A stretch of DNA of 64,000 nucleotides from Fibrobacter sp. UWB13 (GCF_900177805.1 NZ_FXAX01000001.1:2279077-2343076); one strand, 5' to 3'. Shown: positions 1 through 8,525, counted from the first letter of the stretch. Numbers and translations are program-made. The notes: generated from the sequence alone by a model not told the origin.

Positions 1-64
1 AAGCATTCATCTGACAAATACTTTTTACAGAAAAAGATGTTCCCTTTTGAATCCATCTTTTCAT
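1..64 (-). CDS. Partial small ORF running off the left edge
   Basis: An ATG at 64 opens a frame that stays open for 21 codons to the window edge (starts MKRWIQKGTSFSVKS). A GGAGT ribosome-binding sequence lies 5-8 bases upstream, and the stop of the next small ORF lies 3 bases before the ATG, so the two could be translated together. The product is not recognised. Only the good ribosome site and tight spacing support it. Confidence 0.35.
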   Translation of the reverse strand, partial: MKRWIQKGTSFSVKSICQMNA

Positions 65-67
65 ATT

Positions 68-220
68 TTACTCCAAATCAACGACAACTTCATCATTTTG
101 ATAGAATTTTAAAGGTTGAAGATGTTTTACTTCAATGTTTATTTCCGCAGTTTCATAGGCAAAATTGTTTACAAAAGTGCGTTGGCGGGCTTCACTATGC
201 GTTTTACGCATACTGAGCAT
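68..220 (-). CDS. Small hypothetical protein (about 50 residues)
   Basis: This frame reads MLSMRKTHSEARQRTFVNNF at its start and ends in an acidic DEVVVDLE tail. The first ATG is at 220 and a second at 211; neither has a clear ribosome site. It runs opposite to the lipoprotein gene at 291 and shares its promoter region. The composition (amphipathic, Val/Glu-rich end) looks like protein, and it is directly followed by another short ORF with a good ribosome site, which suggests a small two-gene unit continuing outside the window. No family is recognised. Confidence 0.35.
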   Translation of the reverse strand: MLSMRKTHSEARQRTFVNNFAYETAEINIEVKHLQPLKFYQNDEVVVDLE

Positions 221-234
221 GAAAAAATGGTATT

Positions 235-262
235 TTGCGGGATTTGCGCATTTATTTATATT
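235..262 (+). promoter_or_regulatory. Predicted sigma70-type promoter for the CMD-cupin gene
   Basis: TTGCGG at 235-240 and TATATT at 257-262 are separated by 16 bases and lie 29 bases before the ATG at 291. A ribosome site (AAGGAAC) follows at about 278-284. Motif match by eye only. Confidence 0.45.
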
Positions 263-290
263 AAAGGCGTAGATAGAAAAGGAACAAACC

Positions 291-1520
291 ATGAAACTAG
301 GGACGATTATGACGATGCTTGGTATGGGTGCGGTGCTTGCCGCATGTGACTGCTGCCCGCAAGACGGGGCGAAGGCGCTTTCGCAGGACAAGGAACTGCG
401 TGCCGTGATGGACAACTTCACGCAGAACGAGGTTCCGGCGGCGACTCCGCTTGTGGAAAAGCGCGAGGTGGAGTTGATTCGCCTGGTGTCGCTTGTGACG
501 CAGCAGTCGGGTGCACTTTTGCAAGAAGAAGTGGCGACGGCGCTTGCGCAGGGGCTTGTTCCCGAAGAAATTCTCGAGGCGATTTACCAGTGCGCCCCCT
601 ACACCGGGTTCCCGCGGACGGTGGATGCGGTGGAAATTGCCCGCAACGTGTTCAAGGCGAAGAACGTAAAGGTGGACGAAAACCGTGCAACGGTGACGGC
701 GCAGTCCCGCTTGGAGGCGGGTGCCGACGCGCAGGGAACGCTGTTCGGCCAGACTTTCCGCGACATGGCGAAGAACGGCAAGAGCGGTATGCCGACTATC
801 AATTACTTCCTTGCGAGCAACTGCTTTGGCGATTACTACACCCGCAAGGGGCTTGACCTGAATACCCGCGAACTCTTGACGATGGCGATTCTCGTGAACC
901 TGGGAACGGAGCCACAACTCAAGGCGCATATCGGCGCGAACCTGAAGATCCGCACGGCCGAATACGTGGAACAGGCGATTTACAACTGCTTGCCGTATTG
1001 CGGTTACCCGCGCACGCTGAACGCTCTGCGACTGCTCAAGGAAGCGGTGGCTGAGGCCGAGGCAGCAAACGCGACGGCTGGTGCTGTAAACGCGTCGGGT
1101 GCAAAAACCATGCCGGGAAAGGACTGGAGTGTGTTCCCGGTGGGCAAGCCGAACGATGCCTACGCCAAGTATTTCGTGGGCAAGAGCTATCTCGACATGA
1201 TCAGCAAGGAACAGGTGGGCGTCGGGAATGTGACTTTTGAACCGGCGTGCCGCAACAACTGGCATATCCATCATGCAAAGAAGGGCGGTGGCCAGATTCT
1301 CATTGCGACGGCGGGTCGCGGCTACTACCAGGAATGGGGCAAGCCGGCGGTGGAACTGAAGCCCGGCGACGTGGTGAACATTCCGGCTGGCGTCAAGCAT
1401 TGGCACGGGGCGGCTCCGGATTCCTGGTTCCAGCATTTGGCGATTGAAGTTCCCGGTGAAGGCGGAAGCAATGAATGGCTTGAGCCCGTGAGCGACGAAG
1501 ACTACGGGAAGTTGAAATAA
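291..1520 (+). CDS. Lipoprotein with two carboxymuconolactone-decarboxylase-like domains and a C-terminal cupin
   Basis: The protein has 409 residues. The first 20 form a signal peptide ending in a lipobox (VLAAC, Cys at about 19), so it is probably membrane-anchored outside the cytoplasm. Two alpha-helical CMD/AhpD-like domains follow at about 60-135 and 185-255, each ending in a similar Tyr-Cys-Gly/Thr-Gly-Phe/Tyr-Pro-Arg-Thr segment. A cupin fold occupies about 305-385, with metal-binding His residues in HIHHA and HWHG. CMD-cupin fusions are usually annotated as carboxymuconolactone decarboxylase family proteins and are thought to act as peroxidase or reductase-like enzymes, but the substrate is unknown. 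The lipobox on such a fusion is the unusual part. The gene stands alone, convergent with the lipoprotein gene at 1715. Confidence 0.85.
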   Translation: MKLGTIMTMLGMGAVLAACDCCPQDGAKALSQDKELRAVMDNFTQNEVPAATPLVEKREVELIRLVSLVTQQSGALLQEEVATALAQGLVPEEILEAIYQCAPYTGFPRTVDAVEIARNVFKAKNVKVDENRATVTAQSRLEAGADAQGTLFGQTFRDMAKNGKSGMPTINYFLASNCFGDYYTRKGLDLNTRELLTMAILVNLGTEPQLKAHIGANLKIRTAEYVEQAIYNCLPYCGYPRTLNALRLLKEAVAEAEAANATAGAVNASGAKTMPGKDWSVFPVGKPNDAYAKYFVGKSYLDMISKEQVGVGNVTFEPACRNNWHIHHAKKGGGQILIATAGRGYYQEWGKPAVELKPGDVVNIPAGVKHWHGAAPDSWFQHLAIEVPGEGGSNEWLEPVSDEDYGKLK

Positions 1521-1714
1521 TTTATATTCCCTGATTTGCCGATTTCCGCCATAATTCGTATGATGCTTGATATCGCGATGGCCGAGCTCACCCTCGTGTT
1601 GATGGGTGGGAACGGTCTTTTTTATAATGCTTGCGATGGTGATGCACATTGTGATGACGGCAATGGTCAAACACTCGCGTTTAAAAGATCAGCCTTTACA
1701 GCATCATTAATCGC

Positions 1715-2878
1715 TTATTTGAAATCAATTCCTTCAAACACGATTTTGTCAACTTCTAGATAAGTTCCGCTTCTCATAAAAATGCTAAACAGACCGATTT
1801 CGTGAGAAATCTCTTTCCACTCCACTTGATAGGAGCTTTCTTCAAGAACTTCCCTACCGGGGTGCAAGATGATTTCATTCCAGTTTTCAGCCGCTTTGGC
1901 CTTCCATAACGATTTTTTAAAGGTATTTTCTCCAACTTCACGGTAATGTTCCAAAGCGATATTCAATTCACAGTCGCCTCTTACCGTAAGGCGAATCGCC
2001 GTGAGATTGCTCAGGTCGAAAAATCCTGTATCAAGTCCTAGATGAGTTCCGAGCAAAACGAAGCCTGTATCTATTGCGAATTTAACAGCGAGATACTTTC
2101 CATGATCTTTATCTTCTTTTAATACGGATGAGAAACTTTCAGCACTATCAGGTATTGCAAAATTCGCTTTGCCAACAGCATTAAAATACCATCCGTAGTT
2201 AGGATAAGTTTTGGCGAGGTTATTCAAACTATCTCCATCGTCAAAGTCTTCGAAAACATACTCAACAGACTTTCCTGGAACAGGAACGAGCGTATCTGCG
2301 GATTCGTTTGGCGCAAGCGCCACTTCTGCGACGGTCGAATCTCCAGCAACAATAGTAAAGGACCCTGCCGGCACATGCGCAAACACATACTCGCTACCGA
2401 AGCGGTTTGCAAAATAGGGGGTCGATTCCAGTTGAACATTTTCTAACAGGCCTTCGATTTCTTGGGTCGAAACGCCAGTACGTACAATGAGCGAAGCCGA
2501 AGGCAACAATGCAATTTCCTGAACCGAGGTATCTGCAAAATCGACCGGCGACCAACTCATGAATGCGGAATCTTCGCCCGCAAGGGCTTCTACAAAACAG
2601 CCTTGGTCTGTGCAGATGCCGAGTTTGTCATTAAAAGAAATTCGTCCGCTTGAATCCGAAAGGGCGCTATCAATGACCGAGAAGGCATCTTTTGAATACA
2701 CCTTCATTTGTGCGCAAGCGAACGGCTTATTTAAACTGTCAACGACTTTGAAGGCAATTCCATTTGTCGTTTCACTTGTGGCACCTGCGGTGTTATTTTC
2801 TGAACAACCTAAAAACAGCGACAGGCAAAGCAAGGCGCAAAACGAAACACAAAACGAAGTTTCCATACCTTTTTTCAT
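1715..2878 (-). CDS. Hypothetical lipoprotein, partner of the TIGR02147 regulator
   Basis: The protein has 387 residues. An N-terminal signal peptide ends with a lipobox (LFLGC, Cys at about 25), so it should be a lipid-anchored surface or periplasmic protein. Residues 40-130 look like a carboxypeptidase-regulatory-like or Ig-like beta domain (VVDSLNKPFACAQMKVYSKD). The C-terminal 180 residues resemble a beta-sandwich of carbohydrate-binding type (FEDFDDGDSLNN...), as seen in other Fibrobacter surface proteins; that assignment is tentative. The start ATG overlaps the stop of the upstream TIGR02147 gene (ATGA), which argues for translational coupling, and AGGAAG lies 5 bases before the ATG. 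The function is not known. Confidence 0.75.
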   Translation of the reverse strand: MKKGMETSFCVSFCALLCLSLFLGCSENNTAGATSETTNGIAFKVVDSLNKPFACAQMKVYSKDAFSVIDSALSDSSGRISFNDKLGICTDQGCFVEALAGEDSAFMSWSPVDFADTSVQEIALLPSASLIVRTGVSTQEIEGLLENVQLESTPYFANRFGSEYVFAHVPAGSFTIVAGDSTVAEVALAPNESADTLVPVPGKSVEYVFEDFDDGDSLNNLAKTYPNYGWYFNAVGKANFAIPDSAESFSSVLKEDKDHGKYLAVKFAIDTGFVLLGTHLGLDTGFFDLSNLTAIRLTVRGDCELNIALEHYREVGENTFKKSLWKAKAAENWNEIILHPGREVLEESSYQVEWKEISHEIGLFSIFMRSGTYLEVDKIVFEGIDFK

Positions 2879-3723
2879 TGTTCTTCCTTTTTCATCATCG
2901 GAAACAACTGAAAGTTTAACTGATAAACGCTATCGCAAATTTGCGGAGGCATCGCATTGACTACGTTTACGATGGCTTTTCTCGTTTTGGCGAGGATTTC
3001 ACGAATTTTATCAATTTGTTGCGAATCAAGAGCCATCGTGAGCGTGCTGATGTCGCGTTTTTCTTTGGGAGTATTCTGGATGGATTTGCCGGCCAGTTCC
3101 GCAATGCTGCTTTGGTAATCGCTGATACAGGCACTCAGCCAGTGTTCCATAGTCTTGAGATGAGCTTCGGTCGGAACCACGCGACCGTCATTGCGGGCAT
3201 GCGCAAGTCCGAGCTGCAACAAAGCATCGACAGCGTTTTCTACTTGCGAAGCGGAAAGCTTAGGAATGCAGCATTCCCCAAGGGCGGCAGCATCTTGTGT
3301 ACCGCGATAATTGAATACATCGAGCGCCGAGCGGATCATCGGATAATACCATTGCTGAAAATAGCGGTACCGGGCTTCGTCGAGTTCTCGGCTGGCTGCA
3401 GGTCGCATTTTTTGAAGCGTTTCAAAATGGCTACGCACATCCTCATCGTTTTTCGCCTTGCCGTAAGCAATCATTTCACGGAAGTATTCTGCCTTGGCAT
3501 CTTTGAAACGGAAAAATTTAACGAAAACATCTATGCATTTCGGAGAAATATGGCGTTTCCCCTGCAATATTTTCAAAAGCAGGCTTGCGTCCATGCCAAC
3601 CGCCGCAGCAAACACTCGATAACTGAACGAGGAATCCAGCGATTTTTCGAGTTCATAGAACTCCTGCAAGAACTTGCGGTAGTCCGAATAGTCGTAGATG
3701 TTGATTTTGTTTTTTGCAAACAT
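2875..3723 (-). CDS. TIGR02147 / DUF4423 family protein (putative regulator)
   Basis: The protein has 282 residues from the ATG at 3723. The N-terminal NIYDYSDYRKFLQEFYE is the typical opening of the TIGR02147 family, a paralogous family expanded in Fibrobacter. It is followed by a helix-turn-helix-like segment (FAAAVGMDASLLLKILQGKR) and a DUF4423 domain. Members often sit beside a lipoprotein or secreted-protein gene and are thought to be regulators, but no ligand or target is known. An in-frame ATG at 3771 would add 16 Arg-rich residues; the shorter start is preferred because it matches the family opening. The stop overlaps the lipoprotein start at 2878. It is divergent from the mannanase gene at 3890. 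Confidence 0.8.
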   Translation of the reverse strand: MFAKNKINIYDYSDYRKFLQEFYELEKSLDSSFSYRVFAAAVGMDASLLLKILQGKRHISPKCIDVFVKFFRFKDAKAEYFREMIAYGKAKNDEDVRSHFETLQKMRPAASRELDEARYRYFQQWYYPMIRSALDVFNYRGTQDAAALGECCIPKLSASQVENAVDALLQLGLAHARNDGRVVPTEAHLKTMEHWLSACISDYQSSIAELAGKSIQNTPKEKRDISTLTMALDSQQIDKIREILAKTRKAIVNVVNAMPPQICDSVYQLNFQLFPMMKKEEQ

Positions 3724-3804
3724 AAAGCGTCTCGCCAGATATAAAAAAGCTCTACCTAAAAATCGTTTCATTTCCTGGCGTCTCGTAAAAAAAATATACA
3801 ATTC

Positions 3805-3867
3805 GTGGACATTTTTGTCCACACCATTCGAAAAAAATAATTGATAAATATACTTGGGGAATATAAT
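3805..3867. promoter_or_regulatory. Divergent control region with an inverted repeat
   Basis: An inverted repeat GTGGAC-6-GTCCAC spans 3805-3822 between the TIGR02147 gene and the mannanase gene. On the plus strand TTGATA (3841-3846) and TATAAT (3862-3867) form a possible promoter, though with a short 15-base spacer. The inverted repeat is placed where a regulator could act on both genes. Confidence 0.4.
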
Positions 3868-3889
3868 TTCGTAAAATGGAGGAACCCTA

Positions 3890-5545
3890 ATGATTAAAAG
3901 AAAAAACTTCATTATTTTGATTCTTGCTCTTTCGAGTATGGCATTTGCAACTAAGTACGAAGCTGAAGCAGCGACTCTTTCCGGAGGAGCAAAAAATGTC
4001 AACGCATCCGGAGTTTCGGGAACGGGTTATGCCGACTTGCAAGAAGGAAATATTTCTTTTAATGGTGTCACCGCAGAGAGTGCGGGCAAGTACCAAGTGA
4101 CCATCCATTACAAGGCTGGGGATTTCAAAGCAAACTACTTGAAAGTAAACGGTGCAACCGCAGGCACCATCGACTTTAACGCCACCACTTCATGGGCGGA
4201 TGTCACGACAGTCGCTACACTTAAAGCCGGGACAAACACAATCTCTATTGAGAAATACTGGGGCTGGATTAGCGTGGACTATATTGAGGTTGAGCCTTAT
4301 CAATCCTCCCCTTTCAAAATATCCGCAACACCGGTTACCCCGAACACCACCGAAAGTGCAATCAAGCTCTACAGCTTTTTGCGTGAAAACTTTGGCAAAA
4401 AGACGATTAGCGGCATGATGACCGGCGATATGAGCGGTTACACCATGGGAGCCGACTTCAAGACGCACGACGACGTGAAATACACCTACACGCGCACAGG
4501 AAAGTACCCGGCTCTTGTCGGGCTTGATTTCTTGTTTGCGAGTGGCCCGAAGGCAAATGAAAGTTGGAACAAGGAATACACGGACAAAGCAATTTCCATT
4601 GCAAAAGGCCTTTGGAAAGCGGGCGGCATCCCTGCATTCACTTGGCACTGGAAAGATCCGCTAGACAAAAAAGACGCATTCTACATCCAAAGTGCAGCAA
4701 ACGGAGGCGAATACACCGATTTCGATTTCTCTACAGGTTTCAAGCCAGGCACCACCGAATGGAATACCGAAAGTGCTGCTTACAAAGGAATCGTAGCCGA
4801 CATTGACCACATCGCCGATTACTTCCTTGAATTGCAGAAAGAAGGTGTAGCGGGAATCTTTCGCCCCTTGCATGAAGCTGGCGGAAAGTGGTTCTGGTGG
4901 AGTATTAATTCCGGAGAACAGTTTGCAGCCCTTTATCGACTCGTCTATGACCGCATGGTCAAAGTCAAGGGTGTAAAAAACATGATTTGGGTCTATAACC
5001 CTGAAGGAAGCACAGTCACCTCTTGGGATCCAGGTAGCGAATACTACGATGTACTCTCCATCGACATCTACAATAGCGCAAACGACCATTCCAGTAACGC
5101 AAGTGCCTTTGACAAATTCAAAAACGCCTCGAAAAGCACGAAAATTATAGCTCTCAGCGAAAACGGCCCCATTCCCGATGTGATCAACATGCATACCGAC
5201 GAAGCCGTATGGAGTTGGTGGATGCCGTGGTACAGCACCTGGAGCGGAACTTGGCCCGGCCAAACAAAAGATGGCGTATGGAAGAGCAACATGAATGACG
5301 AGCGTATCATTACTCTCGAGGACATGCCAGGTTGGGACAAGTACATAGCAATAATCAAGCCTGACACAAGTACCACCAGTATCGCAACCATGCCACGCAT
5401 GGCCGGGACTGCAACCACCGTTGGGATTTTTGACATGAACGGTCATTATTTGGGCATCAGCATGCGAGAACTTCCGCAAGGGCACTATGTTGTACGTAGA
5501 AAGATTCAAGGACACATTGTGAATACGGTGTATTTCAAGAAATAA
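3890..5545 (+). CDS. Secreted beta-mannanase, CBM35 + GH26
   Basis: The protein has 551 residues and hydrolyses beta-1,4-mannan outside the cell (family knowledge). A signal peptide covers residues 1-20. Residues 22-140 form a CBM6/35-type carbohydrate-binding module (KYEAEAATLSGGA... to WGWISVDYIEVEP). The GH26 catalytic domain spans about 150-490; the acid/base Glu lies in RPLHEAGG (about residue 329) and the nucleophile Glu in IALSENGP (about residue 424). The last 60 residues (from GIFDMNGHYLG to NTVYFKK) resemble a C-terminal sorting or basic terminal domain of Fibrobacter secreted enzymes, consistent with type IX-like export. A strong GGAGG lies 8 bases before the ATG. It is a single gene, divergent from the TIGR02147 regulator. 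Confidence 0.93.
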   Translation: MIKRKNFIILILALSSMAFATKYEAEAATLSGGAKNVNASGVSGTGYADLQEGNISFNGVTAESAGKYQVTIHYKAGDFKANYLKVNGATAGTIDFNATTSWADVTTVATLKAGTNTISIEKYWGWISVDYIEVEPYQSSPFKISATPVTPNTTESAIKLYSFLRENFGKKTISGMMTGDMSGYTMGADFKTHDDVKYTYTRTGKYPALVGLDFLFASGPKANESWNKEYTDKAISIAKGLWKAGGIPAFTWHWKDPLDKKDAFYIQSAANGGEYTDFDFSTGFKPGTTEWNTESAAYKGIVADIDHIADYFLELQKEGVAGIFRPLHEAGGKWFWWSINSGEQFAALYRLVYDRMVKVKGVKNMIWVYNPEGSTVTSWDPGSEYYDVLSIDIYNSANDHSSNASAFDKFKNASKSTKIIALSENGPIPDVINMHTDEAVWSWWMPWYSTWSGTWPGQTKDGVWKSNMNDERIITLEDMPGWDKYIAIIKPDTSTTSIATMPRMAGTATTVGIFDMNGHYLGISMRELPQGHYVVRRKIQGHIVNTVYFKK

Positions 5546-5593
5546 AATTATTGGGCGGCGTAACAAAAAAAACATTACGCATTCACGCTAAAT

Positions 5594-5620
5594 CGGATGT
5601 CGAAAACTCGGCATCCGTTT
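5594..5620 (+). terminator. Probable terminator after the mannanase gene
   Basis: CGGATG (5594-5599) pairs with CATCCG (5612-5617) and is followed by TTTCTC. It sits 50 bases after the mannanase stop and just before the convergent ecfA end. The T-tract is short. Confidence 0.45.
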
Positions 5621-5621
5621 C

Positions 5622-7115
5622 TCATTCCACCATCGTCTTGATAAGCTGCTTTTCGTCCCCTAACAGCGGATACTGTTCCACGATTTTTCCGTGTTCCAAA
5701 CGAATCACGGATTGGCAACTGTTTAAAATAAATTCAGGGTCATGGGTAATTACAAGCAAAGTTTTTCCGCTGGTGGCAAGCTTTTTAAGCGTTGCAGAAA
5801 CAGCAAGCATTTGCCGATAGTCAAGACCGCTTGTGGGTTCATCAAAGACAACGATATCACAACCGCTCGAGATTCCGCTGCCGATAGCGACACGCTGTTT
5901 TTGCCCGCCCGAAAGTGCCATCGGATGATTTTCCGTATATTGCTTAAGATTGAGTCCATCAAGAATTTCAAGAGCAAGTTTTTCATTTTGCGGTTTCATG
6001 CCCAGCAAAACCTCGTCCAGAACGCTTTCAGTGAAAAGCTGATGGTTCACATCTTGCATAATCAAGTACGTGCCGCGCTTGCGAGCCGCACGCTTTTGAC
6101 GCCAAGAGCCCAGCAATCCGCACAGCACTTGGGCAAGCGTCGATTTGCCCGCACCATTATGGCCAACCAGTGCCGTAATTTGTCCACATGGGAGTTCAAG
6201 ATGGTCAATATCCAGAATCGGATGCTTGCGATGGTAAGAGAAAGTGAGATTGGTAAATGTTATGGATTGCTTCGCGAGATCCAGCTCCTTCGAACCTTGC
6301 GGCCCTTCGACAAGCTCAGGGACCTTACAAGGTTGGTGAGCCTGCCGAACCATCCCTTCGCACAATTGCCCCAAATTCATGCATCGGAGTCCAAGGCTCG
6401 ATGCGTATGCAGCGCCTTTGGCTTCAAGTTCTGCGGGAGTCCATTCGTACGCAATTTGCCCATCCTTCACATAACAAATTCTGTCGGCGACATCACGCAA
6501 ATAGTAAAGGCGATGCTCCACGATAACGACCGTCTTCCCCGCCTTTTTCCATCGCGAAACAATTTCCTTCAAATCCGCAATCGTCTTGAGATCCAGATTT
6601 GCAGAAGGTTCATCCAGCACAAAAATTTCAGGCCCCGTAGCAGAAACAGATGCGCACGCAATTTTCTGTTTTTCGCCGCCCGAAAGGTTAAAGATGCTAC
6701 GGCCAAGCAAATGCTCTAAATGAAATTCCTGAACAACATTCTCCACGCGCTGTTTGATTTCTTCGGGATCCATTTCCAAATTTTCGCAGCCAAAAGCAAG
6801 TTCGCAATCCGTATCGATGTTGAAAAATTGCGAACGCGGATTCTGAAAAACGGAACCCACAACTCGTGAAATTTCGGCTAGCGTCATATCGGAGGTATTC
6901 TTGCCACCGAGCAACACATCGCCATCCATCGTTCCCGAATGGTAATGCGGAATCAAACCGTTAATGAGCTTTGAAATCGTCGTCTTCCCGCAGCCCGACT
7001 CCCCCGCCAGCACAACACACTCGCCCGAACGAATTTCCAGATTCAAGTTTTTGAGAATCGCATCGTCAAGGGAATCAGAGTAAGAAAAGGAAATATTTTT
7101 TAGGGAGATGTTCAT
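5622..7115 (-). CDS. ECF transporter, fused double ATPase subunit (EcfA-EcfA')
   Basis: The protein has 497 residues from the ATG at 7115 (MNISLKNISFSYSD). Two ABC ATPase domains are joined in one chain. The first has Walker A GESGCGKTT, signature LSGGEKQKI and Walker B FVLDEP; the second has Walker A GHNGAGKST, signature LSGGQKQRV and Walker B VVFDEP. It powers an energy-coupling-factor importer together with EcfT (7220) and the S component (7894), all on the minus strand. The linker between the domains (about residues 253-275) contains a translated interspersed repeat (MVRQAHQP and VPELVEGP); see the repeat at 6301. The longer frame to 7157 begins with non-family residues and is less likely. 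Confidence 0.92.
   Translation of the reverse strand: MNISLKNISFSYSDSLDDAILKNLNLEIRSGECVVLAGESGCGKTTISKLINGLIPHYHSGTMDGDVLLGGKNTSDMTLAEISRVVGSVFQNPRSQFFNIDTDCELAFGCENLEMDPEEIKQRVENVVQEFHLEHLLGRSIFNLSGGEKQKIACASVSATGPEIFVLDEPSANLDLKTIADLKEIVSRWKKAGKTVVIVEHRLYYLRDVADRICYVKDGQIAYEWTPAELEAKGAAYASSLGLRCMNLGQLCEGMVRQAHQPCKVPELVEGPQGSKELDLAKQSITFTNLTFSYHRKHPILDIDHLELPCGQITALVGHNGAGKSTLAQVLCGLLGSWRQKRAARKRGTYLIMQDVNHQLFTESVLDEVLLGMKPQNEKLALEILDGLNLKQYTENHPMALSGGQKQRVAIGSGISSGCDIVVFDEPTSGLDYRQMLAVSATLKKLATSGKTLLVITHDPEFILNSCQSVIRLEHGKIVEQYPLLGDEKQLIKTMVE
6301..6353. repeat. Interspersed palindromic repeat inside ecfA, read in frame
   Basis: Positions 6301-6324 and 6331-6353 carry two inverted copies of a TTCGRCARGCTCA core, separated by 6 bases, so the RNA can form a long hairpin with two G-U pairs. 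The first arm matches 17577-17600 (reverse complement) at 23 of 24 bases. On the minus strand it is translated as MVRQAHQP and VPELVEG in the linker of the double ATPase. Confidence 0.85.
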
Positions 7116-7151
7116 AAGAAAAAGGCGATGCCGTCCCCATTCGCGGATCAT

Positions 7152-7182
7152 GACCACATAAGAGCTAAAGCTCTAAGTGGTC
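7152..7182. repeat. Intercistronic inverted repeat between ecfT and ecfA
   Basis: GACCAC-(4)-AGAGCT-AA-AGCTCT-(2)-GTGGTC forms a two-part hairpin in the roughly 100-base gap between ecfT and ecfA. There is no T-tract on the minus strand, so it is more likely an mRNA processing or stability element or an interspersed repeat than a terminator. Confidence 0.6.
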
Positions 7183-7219
7183 AAAGATAACAAGTGCGGC
7201 ATGACAAATCAAAGTTCAA

Positions 7220-7897
7220 TCAAGAAGTAGCAAAGGCAACAACTACAACAATACAATAAGCGCACACAACAAAATCCACCCAGCGAAATCCAATCGTTGC
7301 AATGCAGGTGCGTTTTGTTTCTGCCGAGAGTCCACGCGTCACCGCCGCAATCGAAAGTTCATCACCAATTTTCGTAACAGAAACCAAAAGCGGAACCAGC
7401 CGATATTCAAGAAACGCCACTGGACTTTTTAAAGTTCGCAAACTGAACAAGCGAATTCTGCGCATTCTCATGGCATTGCCAATCGCACGGGATTCATCAT
7501 ACACCGTCGGGAAAAATCGAATCATCACAATCAAGGGTATCGTCACCTTGTTCGAAACATGCATTCGCGACATGCATGCCAAAAATTCATTGACCTTGGT
7601 AGTTGTTATCACATAATAAAGCACAGCACAGGCCGGCATAATACGGTACATCAAAAACAACGATGCAAGAATTATCGTACCCGAGGTACCAATATCCAAA
7701 TTTTTCACAAAATCAAAGAAAAAGCCAGCACTCAAATAAACAAAAAAGAAAGTGCAAACAAATTTCCACTTTCCCTCAAGCAACAGCAAAACAGACGCTA
7801 CAACAACCATCAACAAGCTATAGACAAGCGGAGCGGAAAAAATCATACCATTTGCCACCGCCGCTAAAAACAATTTTGTACGCGGGTCTAGTTTCAC
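7220..7897 (-). CDS. ECF transporter transmembrane subunit EcfT
   Basis: The protein has 225 residues, begins LDPRTKLFLAA as many EcfT proteins do, and has about five hydrophobic segments. A cytoplasmic coupling region contains ARG-like motifs (MRMRRIRLFSLRTL and AVTRGLSAETKRT), which are known to contact the ATPases. It joins the ATPase dimer to the substrate-binding S component. Its ATG overlaps the stop of the S-component gene (ATGA), so the order of translation is S component, EcfT, then EcfA. Confidence 0.88.
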   Translation of the reverse strand: MKLDPRTKLFLAAVANGMIFSAPLVYSLLMVVVASVLLLLEGKWKFVCTFFFVYLSAGFFFDFVKNLDIGTSGTIILASLFLMYRIMPACAVLYYVITTTKVNEFLACMSRMHVSNKVTIPLIVMIRFFPTVYDESRAIGNAMRMRRIRLFSLRTLKSPVAFLEYRLVPLLVSVTKIGDELSIAAVTRGLSAETKRTCIATIGFRWVDFVVCAYCIVVVVAFATS

Positions 7898-8499
7898 TGC
7901 GCAAGTCCGATGCGTTCAAAATGCTTCTTCATCACGCGACGAGCAATGAAGCCACCCACCACAGCACCTGCGGCACCAAATCCAAAAAGACCAATCAAAG
8001 GCCAATAGCTGCTAGAAAGCTCCGCCAAATGAGCAATATAAGCCTTATCACAAATAGAACTGCAATACGCCAAATATTCTTCGGTCGAAGACCAAAGCGG
8101 AATCATCATCGAAGAAGGTACAAAACTTATCATTACATTAGCTAGCAGGCAACCGACAAAATTTTTATGGAACAGCTTTAAGCAAATGCCCGCCAAAACG
8201 CCATATATCACACAAAGTAAACCAAAAGAAATTCCATGACCAGAGATTGTCATGACAACTCCGAAAAGCGTGCAAAGTAGCACACAGCAAAGTAAAGGTC
8301 TTTCGACTTTCGAAAAGAAAAGGAATAGCGGGACGCTCGTCACCAAGCTCACTACGCATGTGGAAACCACAATAAACGCAGGAATAAAACCGATGCTCGC
8401 TCCAAGTCCAGAAAGCACAAGGTAAAGAGCACCAAAAATGCCCACGTTCACAAGGTCACGCACCAATGTATTCGAAGATTTTTTACCAGTAGTTCTCAT
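7894..8499 (-). CDS. ECF transporter S component, MptD / Trep_Strep type
   Basis: The protein has 201 residues from the ATG at 8499 with AGGAT about 8 bases upstream. Five or six hydrophobic helices and the opening RDLVNVGIFGALYLVL fit the TIGR02185 (Trep_Strep) / MptD family of predicted ECF substrate-binding subunits. It is first in a three-gene minus-strand operon with ecfT and the fused ecfA, so this is a dedicated (group I) ECF importer. The substrate is not known; no riboswitch was recognised upstream that would tell. Confidence 0.82.
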   Translation of the reverse strand: MRTTGKKSSNTLVRDLVNVGIFGALYLVLSGLGASIGFIPAFIVVSTCVVSLVTSVPLFLFFSKVERPLLCCVLLCTLFGVVMTISGHGISFGLLCVIYGVLAGICLKLFHKNFVGCLLANVMISFVPSSMMIPLWSSTEEYLAYCSSICDKAYIAHLAELSSSYWPLIGLFGFGAAGAVVGGFIARRVMKKHFERIGLAQ

Positions 8500-8525
8500 T
8501 TTCAAGATCCTGTTACGCTTTCGAA

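Noticed and set aside
297..1670. Long minus-strand open frame of 457 codons
   Set aside because: It covers the CMD-cupin gene in the opposite direction, is Arg/His-rich like an antisense frame and has no ribosome site or family features.
1521..1714. Possible gene remnant between the CMD-cupin and lipoprotein genes
   Set aside because: Translations in all frames gave no clear family pattern, so it is left as unexplained intergenic DNA.
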